This document shows positions 1 to 7,846 of a DNA stretch of 64,000 bases, piece after piece. The translations under genes and the position numbers were made by a program. The notes beneath the pieces were generated by a model that was not told where the DNA came from, ran no database searches, and was given only the letters and a program-made list of their open reading frames with translations. Source of the stretch: G965197405 sp965197405 (GTDB lineage: Bacteria > Chloroflexota > Dehalococcoidia > Lucifugimonadales > JAGWBF01); assembly GCA_965197405.1 (NCBI GenBank), contig OZ240206.1, positions 2,480,001-2,544,000 on the forward strand, given 5' to 3'. Positions within the stretch are counted from its first letter, which is position 1; each line of letters begins with the position of its first letter.

Positions 1-659
1 ATGGAAGCGTCGGTCTGTACCAGGCCGTAAAGCTGGCTGTCTGCACTCACGGAAAACTCCCGGTCGAGGGCGCTTACCACACCCACCGTCACGGTTGGGC
101 CGCCATTCAGGCCGAGGGCATTGCCTATGGCTATCACCCACTCGCCCACCCTAACCTTGGTGGGGTCGGCCAAAGGGACTGCGGGGAACTCCGAGCCGTC
201 TATTTTCAGGACGGCAAGGTCCGTGAGCCTATCTGTGCCCAGCGCTTCCGCCTCAAACTGCCTGCCATCATCCAGCGTGACCGTAATGGCATCGGTATTC
301 TCCACAATGTGGTTATTGGTGAGGATGTAGCCCTTGGGGTCGAAGATAACTCCTGAGCCGCTCTGGGGATTGGGGACAACCCTGCCCAAGTAGTCGCGCC
401 CAGGCGCGTTCCCGACTACCGACACCACTGCGGGCCTTGTCATTTCCACCACCCCGGCAATATCCGGCAGCTGGAGCATAGCGGCGGGGCCTGCTGCGGA
501 CGATGGAGATTCCGCGGGAGAGGCTGAAGATATGGAGTCAGGCTTCGACTCTGGGGTGGAGGTTGACCTGACGGAATTACATCCCATCGCGACCAGAATG
601 ACCACTGCCGCCACTATGATGATGGCCCTGTATCTGGCTTCAAACTTGACCGTCCTCAT
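1..659 (-). CDS. HtrA/DegP-family (S1C) serine protease, partial
   Basis: The reverse strand reads 219 residues from ATG 659 to the window edge, so the C-terminal part is missing. A hydrophobic segment (residues 12-26) ends in a lipobox-like VAMGC (Cys27). A Ser/Pro/Thr-rich linker of about 35 residues follows, then a trypsin-like fold. His117 in LTNNHIVEN and Asp147 in TDLAVLKI are the first two catalytic residues. The catalytic Ser and any PDZ domain would lie outside the window. Family members are envelope-anchored quality-control proteases that degrade misfolded exported proteins. The start follows AGAGGA about 14 nt upstream. It stands alone here; a tRNA gene lies upstream on the same strand. 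Confidence 0.88.
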   Translation of the reverse strand, partial: MRTVKFEARYRAIIIVAAVVILVAMGCNSVRSTSTPESKPDSISSASPAESPSSAAGPAAMLQLPDIAGVVEMTRPAVVSVVGNAPGRDYLGRVVPNPQSGSGVIFDPKGYILTNNHIVENTDAITVTLDDGRQFEAEALGTDRLTDLAVLKIDGSEFPAVPLADPTKVRVGEWVIAIGNALGLNGGPTVTVGVVSALDREFSVSADSQLYGLVQTDAS

Positions 660-850
660 CTGCCTGCACCATCCTCTGTAGGTTTAGCCAAGCATTATCC
701 GTTTCCGGACCTGCAAGGGGCCCAGGTTTTTTAGACAGGGCTATTGCATTTCATACGAGTATGGTGCACAACTGGACTTATGCTTGCCTGGATATACGGA
801 TATGCGAAGGCGGCGGGGGATTGAGCCGGTGCCCATATTGGCTGTAAGAC

Positions 851-925
851 TGGAGCCGGCGAGGGGATTCGAACCCTTGACCTGCGGTTTACGAAACCGC
901 TGCTCTACCACTGAGCTACGCCGGC
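851..925 (-). tRNA. tRNA-Thr (CGT anticodon)
   Basis: A full cloverleaf reads on the minus strand. The acceptor stem is GCCGGCG/CGCCGGC, the D-arm is of the GCTCAGTGGTAGAGC type, the anticodon stem GCGGT/ACCGC encloses the loop TTCGTAA, and the T-arm contains GGTTCGAATCC. The anticodon CGT decodes ACG (Thr). The 3' CCA is encoded in the DNA (851-853). Length is 75 nt including CCA. Confidence 0.95.
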
Positions 926-1004
926 CCATACCTGTCTGGTTGCGAAGTTGGACAATATTTTATCACACGCTGCACCGGAGGAAAAACCCTTTTGGCTCTT
1001 CCGC

Positions 1005-2236
1005 CAGGACGATTGCAAAGTCAAAATAGCTGGCCGGACAATCGAGCGATAGTCTGATCCGGGCTAAAAGCGCAACTCTTGGCGCGTAAGGGCATGGACA
1101 TCTTGGCTGGAAACCACCCTTCCAGGCGCAGGGCGTTCAAACTGGCATTCACCAGAGTGGCAAAGACCTCTCCCAGCCCCGGACGGCGCAGCGTGTGCCG
1201 ATCTTCATCCCAGCTACGGTCTTTCACATGGTGCAGGCTATTCTCAACGCTCCAGTGGTTTCGGAACAGCCGGAGCAGTCCGTCTGGGGTGCATCCTCTG
1301 GAAGGTAGACTGGTCAGCAGATACCACCGCTCCTTGGATACTTCACCAGTGGCTATCTCTACGCTCACTTTTTCCACCATTGCCCCCTGCTGTGCCCCAG
1401 GAAACCCCAGTTCCTCCCGGATGTAGTCGGCTAGTACAGTGCTGGCCCAAAGCCTCCGGGTCTCGATTTTGCCCCCCCTTTGTCCACAGTCTGCGCTTGC
1501 GGTTCCCCCAGTTGGTCCTCTGAAAACCCGTCCGCCAGGGCGGCCAGGACCGTAGGCCGGTTCCCTTTGACCCGCACCAGGTAGTCCCGTCCATAGCTCA
1601 CGATGGCCTGGCAAAGGTCCCGCTCTGCATACAGGGCGTCCATAGTGAGCAGTTGCAAGCTGGGATAATGCTCAAACAACTGGGCCAGTTGGGTCCGCAA
1701 CACTGCCGGTTCGTACCGCTTCTCCGTCATCGGCCACTGGGCCAGGCACAGCTTCAAGTCATGGGCCAGGACGTTTACCATCCCCAGAGGATTCCCGGCG
1801 GCATCTTCGGACTGTCTAGCCCACTTCCCATCCACTGCGGCATTCATCGGTTGGTCTGGCGCTACCCTCTCCATCCAGCCAATCAAGGCTCCTTGTAGTT
1901 GCCCAAAAGAGACCCCGGCCAAGGTGCGGGAAATCGTGGTAGCGTGGGGAGGCCGGTCCTGAACAAAGCCCAAGGGTTCCTTCAATCTGGGCCAGTGTTT
2001 TTCTCCGAACAAAGCTATATGGGCCATCGTTGTTTGACCGCTCACCAGTCCCAACAGGCTCAAGCGCAAAATCGCCTGAAAGGGATGTCTGATTCCCCGG
2101 GCTTTTCTAGGGTCTGGTATCTCTGCCAAGCATCCGAAAAGAGACTCCACCGCCGTTCCCATAGTCTCTCATCACCCCCTTTTCATTTCCTCTCTCCTCT
2201 TTCTATCCCTTTTACGCCCACTTTGCAATCGTCCTG
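1005..2236 (-). mobile_element. ISAs1-family insertion sequence
   Basis: The element is 1232 bp and is bounded by perfect 17-bp terminal inverted repeats, CAGGACGATTGCAAAGT at 1005-1021 and its exact complement at 2220-2236. It carries one transposase region on the minus strand that fills nearly all of its length. No matching direct repeat is visible next to the two ends (left flank ending CTTCCGC, right flank starting ACTGAGC), although ISAs1 elements usually make 8-10 bp target duplications. This suggests an old insertion, or recombination between copies. The right end lies about 30 bp before the thioesterase start. Confidence 0.9.
1021..2162 (-). pseudogene. ISAs1-family transposase, frame-broken at a seven-G tract
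   Basis: Two overlapping frames together make a full-length transposase. The upstream frame (2162 to about 1478) has the N-terminal ISAs1 region (EIPDPRKARGIRHP, AVDGKWAR) and the middle of the DDE domain (LLTMDALYAERD). The downstream frame (about 1478 to 1021) has the C-terminal signature NHWSVENSLHHVKD and DEDRHTLR. The frames meet at a run of seven G (minus strand; C at 1472-1478), where a -1 shift joins them. This could be an inactivating indel, a sequencing error in a homopolymer, or a slippage site. ISAs1 transposases are normally a single frame, so loss of function is the simplest reading. A GGGGGTGA ribosome site precedes ATG 2162. Confidence 0.8.
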
Positions 2237-2266
2237 ACTGAGCGGACGCCGGGCCAGGGGGTGCCT

Positions 2267-2767
2267 ATGCCAAAGGAGGATTTCAAGTTCCATACCTCTC
2301 TGCGTGTGCGCTGGATGGAGTGCGACGCCCAGGGCATTGTGTACAATGGCTCTTACATGGACTACCTGGAGGTGGGCCAGGCGGAGTACTATCGCAACCT
2401 GGGATTCAGCATCTACAAGATTGCCGAGCGCGGCTACTTCGATACTGCGGTGGTCAAGGTTACCCTGGAGTTCAAGGCCCCGGCCCGGGTGGAGGATATG
2501 CTGGACATATACGTGCGAATATCCCGCATGGGCAACAGCAGCATAGCTATGGATATGGAGATATATATCCAGGGAGGGGACAGGCTGATTGCTACCGGAC
2601 AGGCCATCTACGTGGGTTACGACGCGGCGACGGTGAGCGCCAGGCCCGTGCCGCCGGACATACGGGAGCTGGTCGCCGAATACGAAAGTACCGGAGTAGC
2701 GCCACCTCTGGAGAGGTTCCCCGGCCTCGCCGCAGCGGTGGATTCCCCAAAGGACGAGGGTGGCTAA
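2267..2767 (+). CDS. Acyl-CoA thioesterase, 4-hydroxybenzoyl-CoA thioesterase/YbgC family
   Basis: About 166 residues with a single hotdog fold. The N-terminal motif RVRWMECDAQGIVYNGSYM holds the acidic residue (Asp in CDAQG) that acts in this family, followed by the long central helix (YLEVGQAEYYRNLGF). Members hydrolyse aromatic or aliphatic acyl-CoA esters in the cytoplasm. An upstream in-frame GTG at 2261 is possible, but AGGGGGTG lies just before the ATG at 2267. The gene begins about 30 bp after the right end of the ISAs1 element, so its native promoter may have been displaced. The substrate cannot be told from the sequence. Confidence 0.85.
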   Translation: MPKEDFKFHTSLRVRWMECDAQGIVYNGSYMDYLEVGQAEYYRNLGFSIYKIAERGYFDTAVVKVTLEFKAPARVEDMLDIYVRISRMGNSSIAMDMEIYIQGGDRLIATGQAIYVGYDAATVSARPVPPDIRELVAEYESTGVAPPLERFPGLAAAVDSPKDEGG

Positions 2768-2797
2768 CGGGAAATCTCAAAGCGTCCCCACGCCTCA

Positions 2798-2826
2798 TCG
2801 CCACAGCACTGTGTCCGTGCTATAAT
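2798..2826 (+). promoter_or_regulatory. Putative sigma-70-type promoter
   Basis: TCGCCA (2798-2803), 17 nt, then TATAAT (2821-2826). It lies about 115 bp before the LLM oxidoreductase gene at 2940. The -35 box is only a partial match. The transcribed leader has a possible hairpin with ACGT/ACGT arms. Confidence 0.5.
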
Positions 2827-2939
2827 CTGCTGGCGCGAAGATCGGCATGACGTGCATATATAACGTGCCCACTCAATTAACAGGGCCGGGTCCAGGTCTC
2901 TATCGAGAAAGCGAATAGGAGCTAATGAGGAGGTAGGCT

Positions 2940-3806
2940 ATGCGAGTTGGTGTTGTCTTCCCACAGATTGAGATTGGGGCTGACCCGGCGGGAGTACGCG
3001 ACTATGCGCAAGCGGCGGAGGACCTGGGGTATGCGCATCTCATTGTCTATGACCATGTCCTGGGTGCAGACCCGGACCTCCATCAAGGATGGAGCGGCTT
3101 TTACTCCTCTAAAGATATGTTCCACGAGCCTTTTGTGGTCTTCGGGTATATGGCTGCCCTCACAAAGAGTCTTGAGCTGGTGACGTCGGTGATTATCCTG
3201 GGCCAGCGCCAGACTGCCCTCGTCGCCAAGCAGGCGGCTGAGGTGGACGTGCTCAGTGGTGGCCGGCTGCGGTTGGGCGTGGGCACAGGCTGGAACCATG
3301 TGGAATACGAAGCTCTGGGAGAGGACTTCCATAACAGGGGACGACGGAGTGAGGAGCAGATTGAGTTGCTGCGAGACCTGTGGACCCAGGAGGTGGTCAG
3401 CTTCAAGGGGCGATGGCATACGGTCACTCATGCGGGGCTGAATCCTCTGCCAACCCAGCGGCCCATACCAGTCTGGCTTGGTGGTAGGGCCGAGGCCGTT
3501 GTTCGCAGGGTTGCCCAAATCGCGGATGGCTGGTTTCCCCAGTTCGCGCCGGGCGAGGAGGGTCGGGAGACCCTTGAGCGCATGCGCGGTTACGCCAGGG
3601 AGGCCGGCCGCGACCCCTCAGCCATCGGTATTGAGGGACGGATTAACATAACCGACGGCGACCCCGATTTCTGGGTGAAGCAGGCAAAGGCTTGGGAAGA
3701 CATGGGGGCAACCCATGTCTCGGTAAATACGATGAGCGCGGGGCTGCGTTCCCCACAGGAGCATATAGACGCCATCCGACGCTTCAAAGAAGCACTGGAC
3801 GCCTGA
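2940..3806 (+). CDS. LLM-class F420-dependent oxidoreductase
   Basis: 288 residues forming a luciferase-like TIM barrel. Seen are the N-terminal strand MRVGVVFPQ, the YDHVLG segment, the core AEVDVLSGGRLRLGVGTGWN (about residues 99-118) and PIPVWLGG (about residues 178-185), which line the cofactor pocket in F420-dependent members. Such enzymes carry out hydride-transfer redox reactions on diverse small molecules with F420 or FMN. A strong AGGAGGT site sits just before the ATG. The next gene is a small cupin about 60 bp downstream on the same strand, so the two are probably co-transcribed. The choice of F420 over FMN rests on family resemblance. Confidence 0.85.
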   Translation: MRVGVVFPQIEIGADPAGVRDYAQAAEDLGYAHLIVYDHVLGADPDLHQGWSGFYSSKDMFHEPFVVFGYMAALTKSLELVTSVIILGQRQTALVAKQAAEVDVLSGGRLRLGVGTGWNHVEYEALGEDFHNRGRRSEEQIELLRDLWTQEVVSFKGRWHTVTHAGLNPLPTQRPIPVWLGGRAEAVVRRVAQIADGWFPQFAPGEEGRETLERMRGYAREAGRDPSAIGIEGRINITDGDPDFWVKQAKAWEDMGATHVSVNTMSAGLRSPQEHIDAIRRFKEALDA

Positions 3807-3866
3807 GCTTATTGTCTCCGCTTGTTCCACCGGGGACGACTATTCGGCACGGCAAGGAGGAGGACT

Positions 3867-4220
3867 ATGCAGATTGTTCGAGTTTTTTCAGGAGACGACA
3901 ACGAGTCCCACTTTGAGGAGCTAACTGCTGACCAATTGGCTGAGCTGATCACCTCCCGGGTCGGCGATGGACCAATAACCGTGAACCGCGGCGAGGCGCA
4001 GTCCTTCTCCGATTTTCACAACGCGCCCCGCCTCCAGTACGTCGTAATGATGGCTGGAGAGATTGAGTTCGAGACGGGCGACGGGACCAAGCGAAGGATG
4101 GGCCCCGGTGACGTACTGGTGGCCGAGGACCTCATGGGCCACGGCCACATCTCGCGCGGTGTAGGAACGGAAGCCCGAATGTCCCTCGCCATACCCCTGG
4201 CCCCGGCTTTCCTGACCTAG
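3867..4220 (+). CDS. Small cupin-fold protein
   Basis: 117 residues from ATG 3867, which has AAGGAGGAGG 5 nt upstream; an in-frame ATG at 3822 is unlikely because it lacks such a site. The protein resembles a single cupin barrel: LQYVVMMAGEIEFETGDGTKR matches the strand-turn-strand of cupin motif 1, and MGPGDVLVAEDLMGHGH matches motif 2. Likely metal ligands are the His residues of GHGHIS near residue 97-99. Function is not recognised. Location after an LLM oxidoreductase suggests a role in the same catabolic step. Confidence 0.7.
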   Translation: MQIVRVFSGDDNESHFEELTADQLAELITSRVGDGPITVNRGEAQSFSDFHNAPRLQYVVMMAGEIEFETGDGTKRRMGPGDVLVAEDLMGHGHISRGVGTEARMSLAIPLAPAFLT

Positions 4221-4327
4221 CCCTCGCGTACTGCACCAGACCCGGCGGCCCGCGTCTAGGCGAATATGCCCAAGGGCCTACAGCGGGCCTGTAGATGGCA
4301 TATCCGGGCGGTGTAGATGTCCCGCGT

Positions 4328-5431
4328 CTACCCAAATATATCCAGGGGTAGGAAAGCCGAGACCACAAAGTTAGGCACGTCCACGATCTCGCTGAGCTTC
4401 AAGTCCACGGCAACGCTGCAAATGCAGTAAGCCTGCTCCCTGGACCAGCCCCGCTCCATCAGGAGTTGTATCATGTTCAGCAGGGCGTGGCGGGCCGCAA
4501 GGGTGGCGTTCTCGGACTCGTTCACCCCGTCGGCGATGCACATGCCGGTGACCGCCAGAAAGCGTCGTGGCGCTGCCATCTCCGGGCTGATGAAATAGTC
4601 GTCCCGCTCGAAGATGGGGAAGCTGATGTTGCGGCGGGATGCCTCCCCCCTGCGTACCTGGAAGTTGACGTGCAGGGTGCAGTCCATCTCAACGGCTGTG
4701 CCGCAGCATTCGGAGTCGCCCTGGGCGAAGTGGGCATCTCCCGCTGAAAAGAGCGCCCCTTCCGTAAACGTCGGCAGCAACAGCCGGACGCCGGCGGTGA
4801 GCTGTTTAATATCCACGTTGCCGCCGTTCTCCCTGGGTGGAACGGTGCGCAGCCCCTCGGAGGCCACCGGCTCTGTGGCGGGCACAGCCCCGTCGGGCTC
4901 CGGTCCCAGGACGGCTCCACCCCTGCGACGCAGCTCCTCCTCCCTCAGAAGTATCTCCTGGCGCAGCTTTCGAGAAGGGGCTACCCCTATGGTCCCCATG
5001 AAGGGCGCCCCCGGAATCCGCACGCCCGGGAGGTCCGGAGACTCGGCGTAGCCGTCGCTGATGTTCCAGTGCACGACGTAAGGCTCCAGGAACAGGTCTC
5101 GCAGGAAGCCGAAGCCGGGGATGATGGTAGTGAATCCCCAGCGGGCTGATTCGATATTCAGGATATTCACCTCCAGCAGGTCTCCCGGCTCGGCGCCTTT
5201 CACGTAGACGGGGCCTGTCAGGGGATGTACCAGGTTGAGGTTCACGTTGAGCAGGTCGGTAGCTTTAGAACTCGGGGTAACTTCCCCGTCAAGGGCGTTG
5301 CGGGTCTGTATCACGACCTCTTCCCCCGGCTCCACTTCAATAGCGGGTGGTATGTCCGGATGCCACCGGTTGTGTCCCTTCGTGGGTTCGCCGGCGCATC
5401 GCTTGCTATAGTCTAGCTCAATGCTCTTCAA
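4328..5431 (-). CDS. Acetamidase/formamidase family protein
   Basis: About 367 residues. FmdA/AmdA-type features are the N-terminal HNRWHPDIPPAIEVEPGEEV, then VHPLTGPVYVKGAEPGDLLEV, SAGDAHFAQGDSECCGTAVE, and FLAVTGMCIADG near the C-terminus. These enzymes are cytoplasmic amidohydrolases that release ammonia from short amides such as formamide and acetamide. The frame stays open to 5698, but AGAGGAGG followed after 5 nt by TTG 5431 marks the start that fits the family N-terminus. It lies on the minus strand upstream of nothing obvious and downstream of an LmbE-type gene, with 115 bp between them. Members also include uncharacterised enzymes, so the exact amide is unknown. Confidence 0.88.
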   Translation of the reverse strand: MKSIELDYSKRCAGEPTKGHNRWHPDIPPAIEVEPGEEVVIQTRNALDGEVTPSSKATDLLNVNLNLVHPLTGPVYVKGAEPGDLLEVNILNIESARWGFTTIIPGFGFLRDLFLEPYVVHWNISDGYAESPDLPGVRIPGAPFMGTIGVAPSRKLRQEILLREEELRRRGGAVLGPEPDGAVPATEPVASEGLRTVPPRENGGNVDIKQLTAGVRLLLPTFTEGALFSAGDAHFAQGDSECCGTAVEMDCTLHVNFQVRRGEASRRNISFPIFERDDYFISPEMAAPRRFLAVTGMCIADGVNESENATLAARHALLNMIQLLMERGWSREQAYCICSVAVDLKLSEIVDVPNFVVSAFLPLDIFG

Positions 5432-5546
5432 TTGGTCCTCCTCTAGGTAAGGCTTACTCCTTGGATGCTCGACCGGGAAGGCTCGACCGGAAGGCCGTCG
5501 AAGGAGCACCAGTATTATAGCCCACTCACATGTGGGAGACCAGACC

Positions 5547-6263
5547 TCACCCCACCAGCAGCGGGTCGGGCACAAACTGTATAACCTGAAAGGCTTCGGC
5601 ATAGGCCAGGTTAGCCCGTTCACCCACTCGCCTGGCATGGGCTTCCATGTACTCGCTGACCCTCTCCGGCTCGGTAATCTGGCTGGCGTGCTTGGCAAGA
5701 GTACGCACCTTCAGCGCCATCGTGTTCCCTATGTCAAAGAAGGAGTTGGGCTCGTCGCTGCCCCACAGGTAAATCCGGCTCACCAGGTGGGGTTGAAGCC
5801 CTTCCCCGGCTATGTGCTCGTGGAAGTAGAGACGCCGCCACGCATAGGTACAGACGGCGTCCACCGCGACCTGACCGCTGACCCGGTGGTCCCGGTGGGA
5901 GTGGCCCCTGAGCCTGAAGGGGTCAATGCACATCACCGCGTCGGGCTTGTGCCTGCGTATCTCTCGCACCACCTCGCCGCGGAACTCGCGGTTGTCCTCC
6001 AGGCCGCCATCCGGGTGACGCAGGAACACCACCTCTTTGACGCCGAGGACCCGGGCAGCCTCCATCTGCTCCTTCTCGCGTATGGCTGCCAGCCTCTCCG
6101 GCGTCATTTCGGTATCGCCGGTCCCCTTGTCCCCATTGGTGCAAAGGACATAGACTACCTCCGTCCCGTCCCTTATCCATTGGGCCACGGTGCCGCCGCA
6201 CCCACCCTCGGCATCGTCCGGGTGAGGGGTCACCAGCAGGACTTTCTTGGGCCTATCGGGCAT
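5547..6263 (-). CDS. PIG-L/LmbE-family deacetylase
   Basis: About 238 residues. The zinc site signature PHPDDAE lies near residues 13-19 and the second metal motif HSHRDHR near residue 122. The fold is the Rossmann-like one of GlcNAc-PI de-N-acetylases, MshB and LmbE. These enzymes remove acetyl groups from N-acetylated sugars or related amides. ATG 6263 is chosen because AGGAGG is 9 nt upstream; the in-frame GTG at 6272 abuts that site and is less likely. It is transcribed in the same direction as the acetamidase-like gene, so a shared amide-processing role is possible but unproven. Confidence 0.88.
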   Translation of the reverse strand: MPDRPKKVLLVTPHPDDAEGGCGGTVAQWIRDGTEVVYVLCTNGDKGTGDTEMTPERLAAIREKEQMEAARVLGVKEVVFLRHPDGGLEDNREFRGEVVREIRRHKPDAVMCIDPFRLRGHSHRDHRVSGQVAVDAVCTYAWRRLYFHEHIAGEGLQPHLVSRIYLWGSDEPNSFFDIGNTMALKVRTLAKHASQITEPERVSEYMEAHARRVGERANLAYAEAFQVIQFVPDPLLVG

Positions 6264-6465
6264 ACTTGTCACCCTCCTGAAGGCTAACGATTTCGGGCAG
6301 CCCTACTAACCTGGCATACCGGCATGGCAGGCACGTGCCTGTCAGTTGCCGCCTGTATTCTAATCCCTGCCTGGGGGGTACGCAATCCTCGTAGGGACCT
6401 GCATACAGCGCAAATATGGCTGTAGGCGCGGCCAGTCCCAGCTCATTCAGGTCTGTTCTGGCGAC

Positions 6466-6494
6466 TTGACGATAGCCGCTGCCTGTAGTCTAAT
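6466..6494 (+). promoter_or_regulatory. Putative sigma-70-type promoter
   Basis: TTGACG (6466-6471), 17 nt, TCTAAT (6489-6494), 40 bp before the Lin0512-family gene. The rest of the 270-bp gap (6264-6533) holds a GGCAGGCACGTGCCTG palindrome near 6325 and no further gene. Confidence 0.6.
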
Positions 6495-6533
6495 GAGGTC
6501 GGTGCAGCCAGCTCAACGGAGGTGAAAAAGATC

Positions 6534-6872
6534 ATGGCGCTGAAGCGATGCCTTCTGGAGATGGGTATGGGTGTAGACCTCCACGGGAAGGACTACACCA
6601 CGGCCGCCCAGCGCGCCGTAACAAACGCCCTCTGGCACAATAGCCTCTACTTTGTGCGGACCCTCGGGTCGGGGCCCGATTCCATGCGCGTGGATGTCAC
6701 CATCGGCGTCCCGGAGCCGGATGCCGTAAACAAGGAGGCGGTGCTGAGCGTGCTGCCCTACGGGGACAAATACATCAGCGTAGTCAAAGGCGGGCTGGAA
6801 ATCCCCAGCGAAGACGGCTCGGACGCCACCATCATGGCCAACGCGGCCGTCCTGGTGAGTCTGGACGTTTAA
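6534..6872 (+). CDS. Lin0512-family conserved protein
   Basis: 112 residues. It matches the small Lin0512 family: the N-terminal GMGVDLHGKDYTTAAQRAV is the family hallmark, followed by VDVTIGVPEPDAVNKEAVL and a Gly-rich C-terminal part. The biochemical role of the family is unknown to me. It has no signal peptide or membrane segment. ATG 6534 is preferred because GGAGGTGA is 8 nt upstream; the GTG at 6522 lies inside that site. It is a single-gene unit with its own promoter. Confidence 0.8.
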   Translation: MALKRCLLEMGMGVDLHGKDYTTAAQRAVTNALWHNSLYFVRTLGSGPDSMRVDVTIGVPEPDAVNKEAVLSVLPYGDKYISVVKGGLEIPSEDGSDATIMANAAVLVSLDV

Positions 6873-6960
6873 GCGCTGGCGCCGGGCCCAGCTATATCCC
6901 CGGCTATATTCTGGTGAGGCATCTTCGCCAAAAGCCAGGTACGCGTCGGGACGCAGGGCC

Positions 6961-7380
6961 TCATCTCCACATGCCGTACATGCGTTCAGGCGTGACCATC
7001 ACCACGGCCCGTCTCTCCTGCTTCATAACCTCGTCGTACTCGTTCCAGTCGGGGTGCTCGCCGCCTCCACACGCCCTGTAGGCATTCCGCAGCAGTAGCC
7101 GCAGCGCCTCGGGGTCCATGTTGTCCCCGGAGCTAATCTTCGCGCTCCCTTCTATCACGGCGTACCCGGACCAATCGGCCTTCACCGCCAGGACGGTGCA
7201 GCGGGGGTTGCGCTTCAGGTTGGCCAGCTTTGCGGTGTTCCCTGCGACCACGAAGACCACGCTCTCCTGGTAAAGCCCGGTTGAGAGGATGCTCATCTGG
7301 GCGCCGCCGTTCTTCCGGAAAGTGGTGACGACGCCCCTGTGGTGCTCCTCCATGAAAGGTCGAATATCATCCAGAGTCAT
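6961..7380 (-). CDS. PPOX-class F420-dependent/flavin oxidoreductase
   Basis: 139 residues with the split-barrel fold of pyridoxamine-phosphate-oxidase-like proteins. The pattern is an N-terminal helix (LDDIRPFMEEHHRG), VVTTFRKNGGAQMSIL, VFVVAGNTAKLANLKRNPRC, and a C-terminal MVTPERMYGMWR. Small members of this group (TIGR03618-like) use F420 rather than FMN, which fits the three LLM enzymes nearby. AAGGAGGTCTAATG gives an unambiguous start. It is transcribed convergently with the Lin0512 gene. Substrate unknown. Confidence 0.82.
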   Translation of the reverse strand: MTLDDIRPFMEEHHRGVVTTFRKNGGAQMSILSTGLYQESVVFVVAGNTAKLANLKRNPRCTVLAVKADWSGYAVIEGSAKISSGDNMDPEALRLLLRNAYRACGGGEHPDWNEYDEVMKQERRAVVMVTPERMYGMWR

Positions 7381-7485
7381 TAGACCTCCTTAAGAATGGA
7401 AATGCTTTTTTAACTCTGCACCAGATTAAGACTTCGAGGCCAGCTTGGTCAAGGCATGACCCAGGGTCTTTCGGTCCTTCTCCCC

Positions 7486-7595
7486 GTCATTACCGCGAAA
7501 GCGGCAATCCACCGCGTCGCCTTGCCAACATCGCTGCGAGGTCATTTATCAACCGCCTATAGGCCCCTGCGAAAGCAGGGAAGCGACGGAGAAGG
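7486..7595 (+). repeat. Dispersed 'GCGAAAGC' inverted-repeat element
   Basis: The stretch starts GTCATTACCGCGAAAGCGGC and contains a second CCCTGCGAAAGCAGGG hairpin. It resembles the widespread GTCATTCCCGCGAAAGCGGGAATCC intergenic repeat; a related copy lies at 29043-29135. A 62-codon open frame across it has no ribosome site and is not called. Confidence 0.55.
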
Positions 7596-7623
7596 GGTTA
7601 TCCTTACGCAGGAGCTTCAAAAG

Positions 7624-7652
7624 TTGCTCAGGTCGCCTGGATAGCCTATAAT
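7624..7652 (+). promoter_or_regulatory. Putative sigma-70-type promoter of the amidohydrolase operon
   Basis: TTGCTC (7624-7629), 17 nt, then a perfect TATAAT (7647-7652). Transcription would begin near 7659, about 188 nt before the amidohydrolase start. Confidence 0.6.
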
Positions 7653-7659
7653 GTGCTGG

Positions 7660-7846
7660 TCTAAGGCCTTCTAGGAAGGCGGGCCGGTCCGTTTGGACGT
7701 GCCAGTTTCCTCCACCCGTAGCGAGTCCACCGGAAAGGGACTGGTTTCTGCGATTCGGACCCTGCCCTAACCAGGGGCCTTGGACGGGCCCCCACGGTGG
7801 AGCTTACCGTCGCGGGGGATGCAGACAAACTGGAAGGAGGGAAGGT
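7660..7846 (+). other. Structured 5' leader, candidate regulatory RNA
   Basis: The leader between the predicted transcription start and the amidohydrolase ATG can form consecutive hairpins. These are GCCTTC/GAAGGC (7666-7680), GGC..GTCC/GGAC..GCC (7682-7703), TTTCC/GGAAA (about 7706-7739) and CTGGTT/AACCAG (about 7741-7774). I do not recognise any named riboswitch class or T-box. No run of U follows a hairpin, so any control would more likely act on translation. Confidence 0.35.

Noticed and set aside
7456..7644. Small ORF of 62 codons in the intergenic region
   Set aside because: It runs through a repeat element, lacks a ribosome site and overlaps the predicted promoter.
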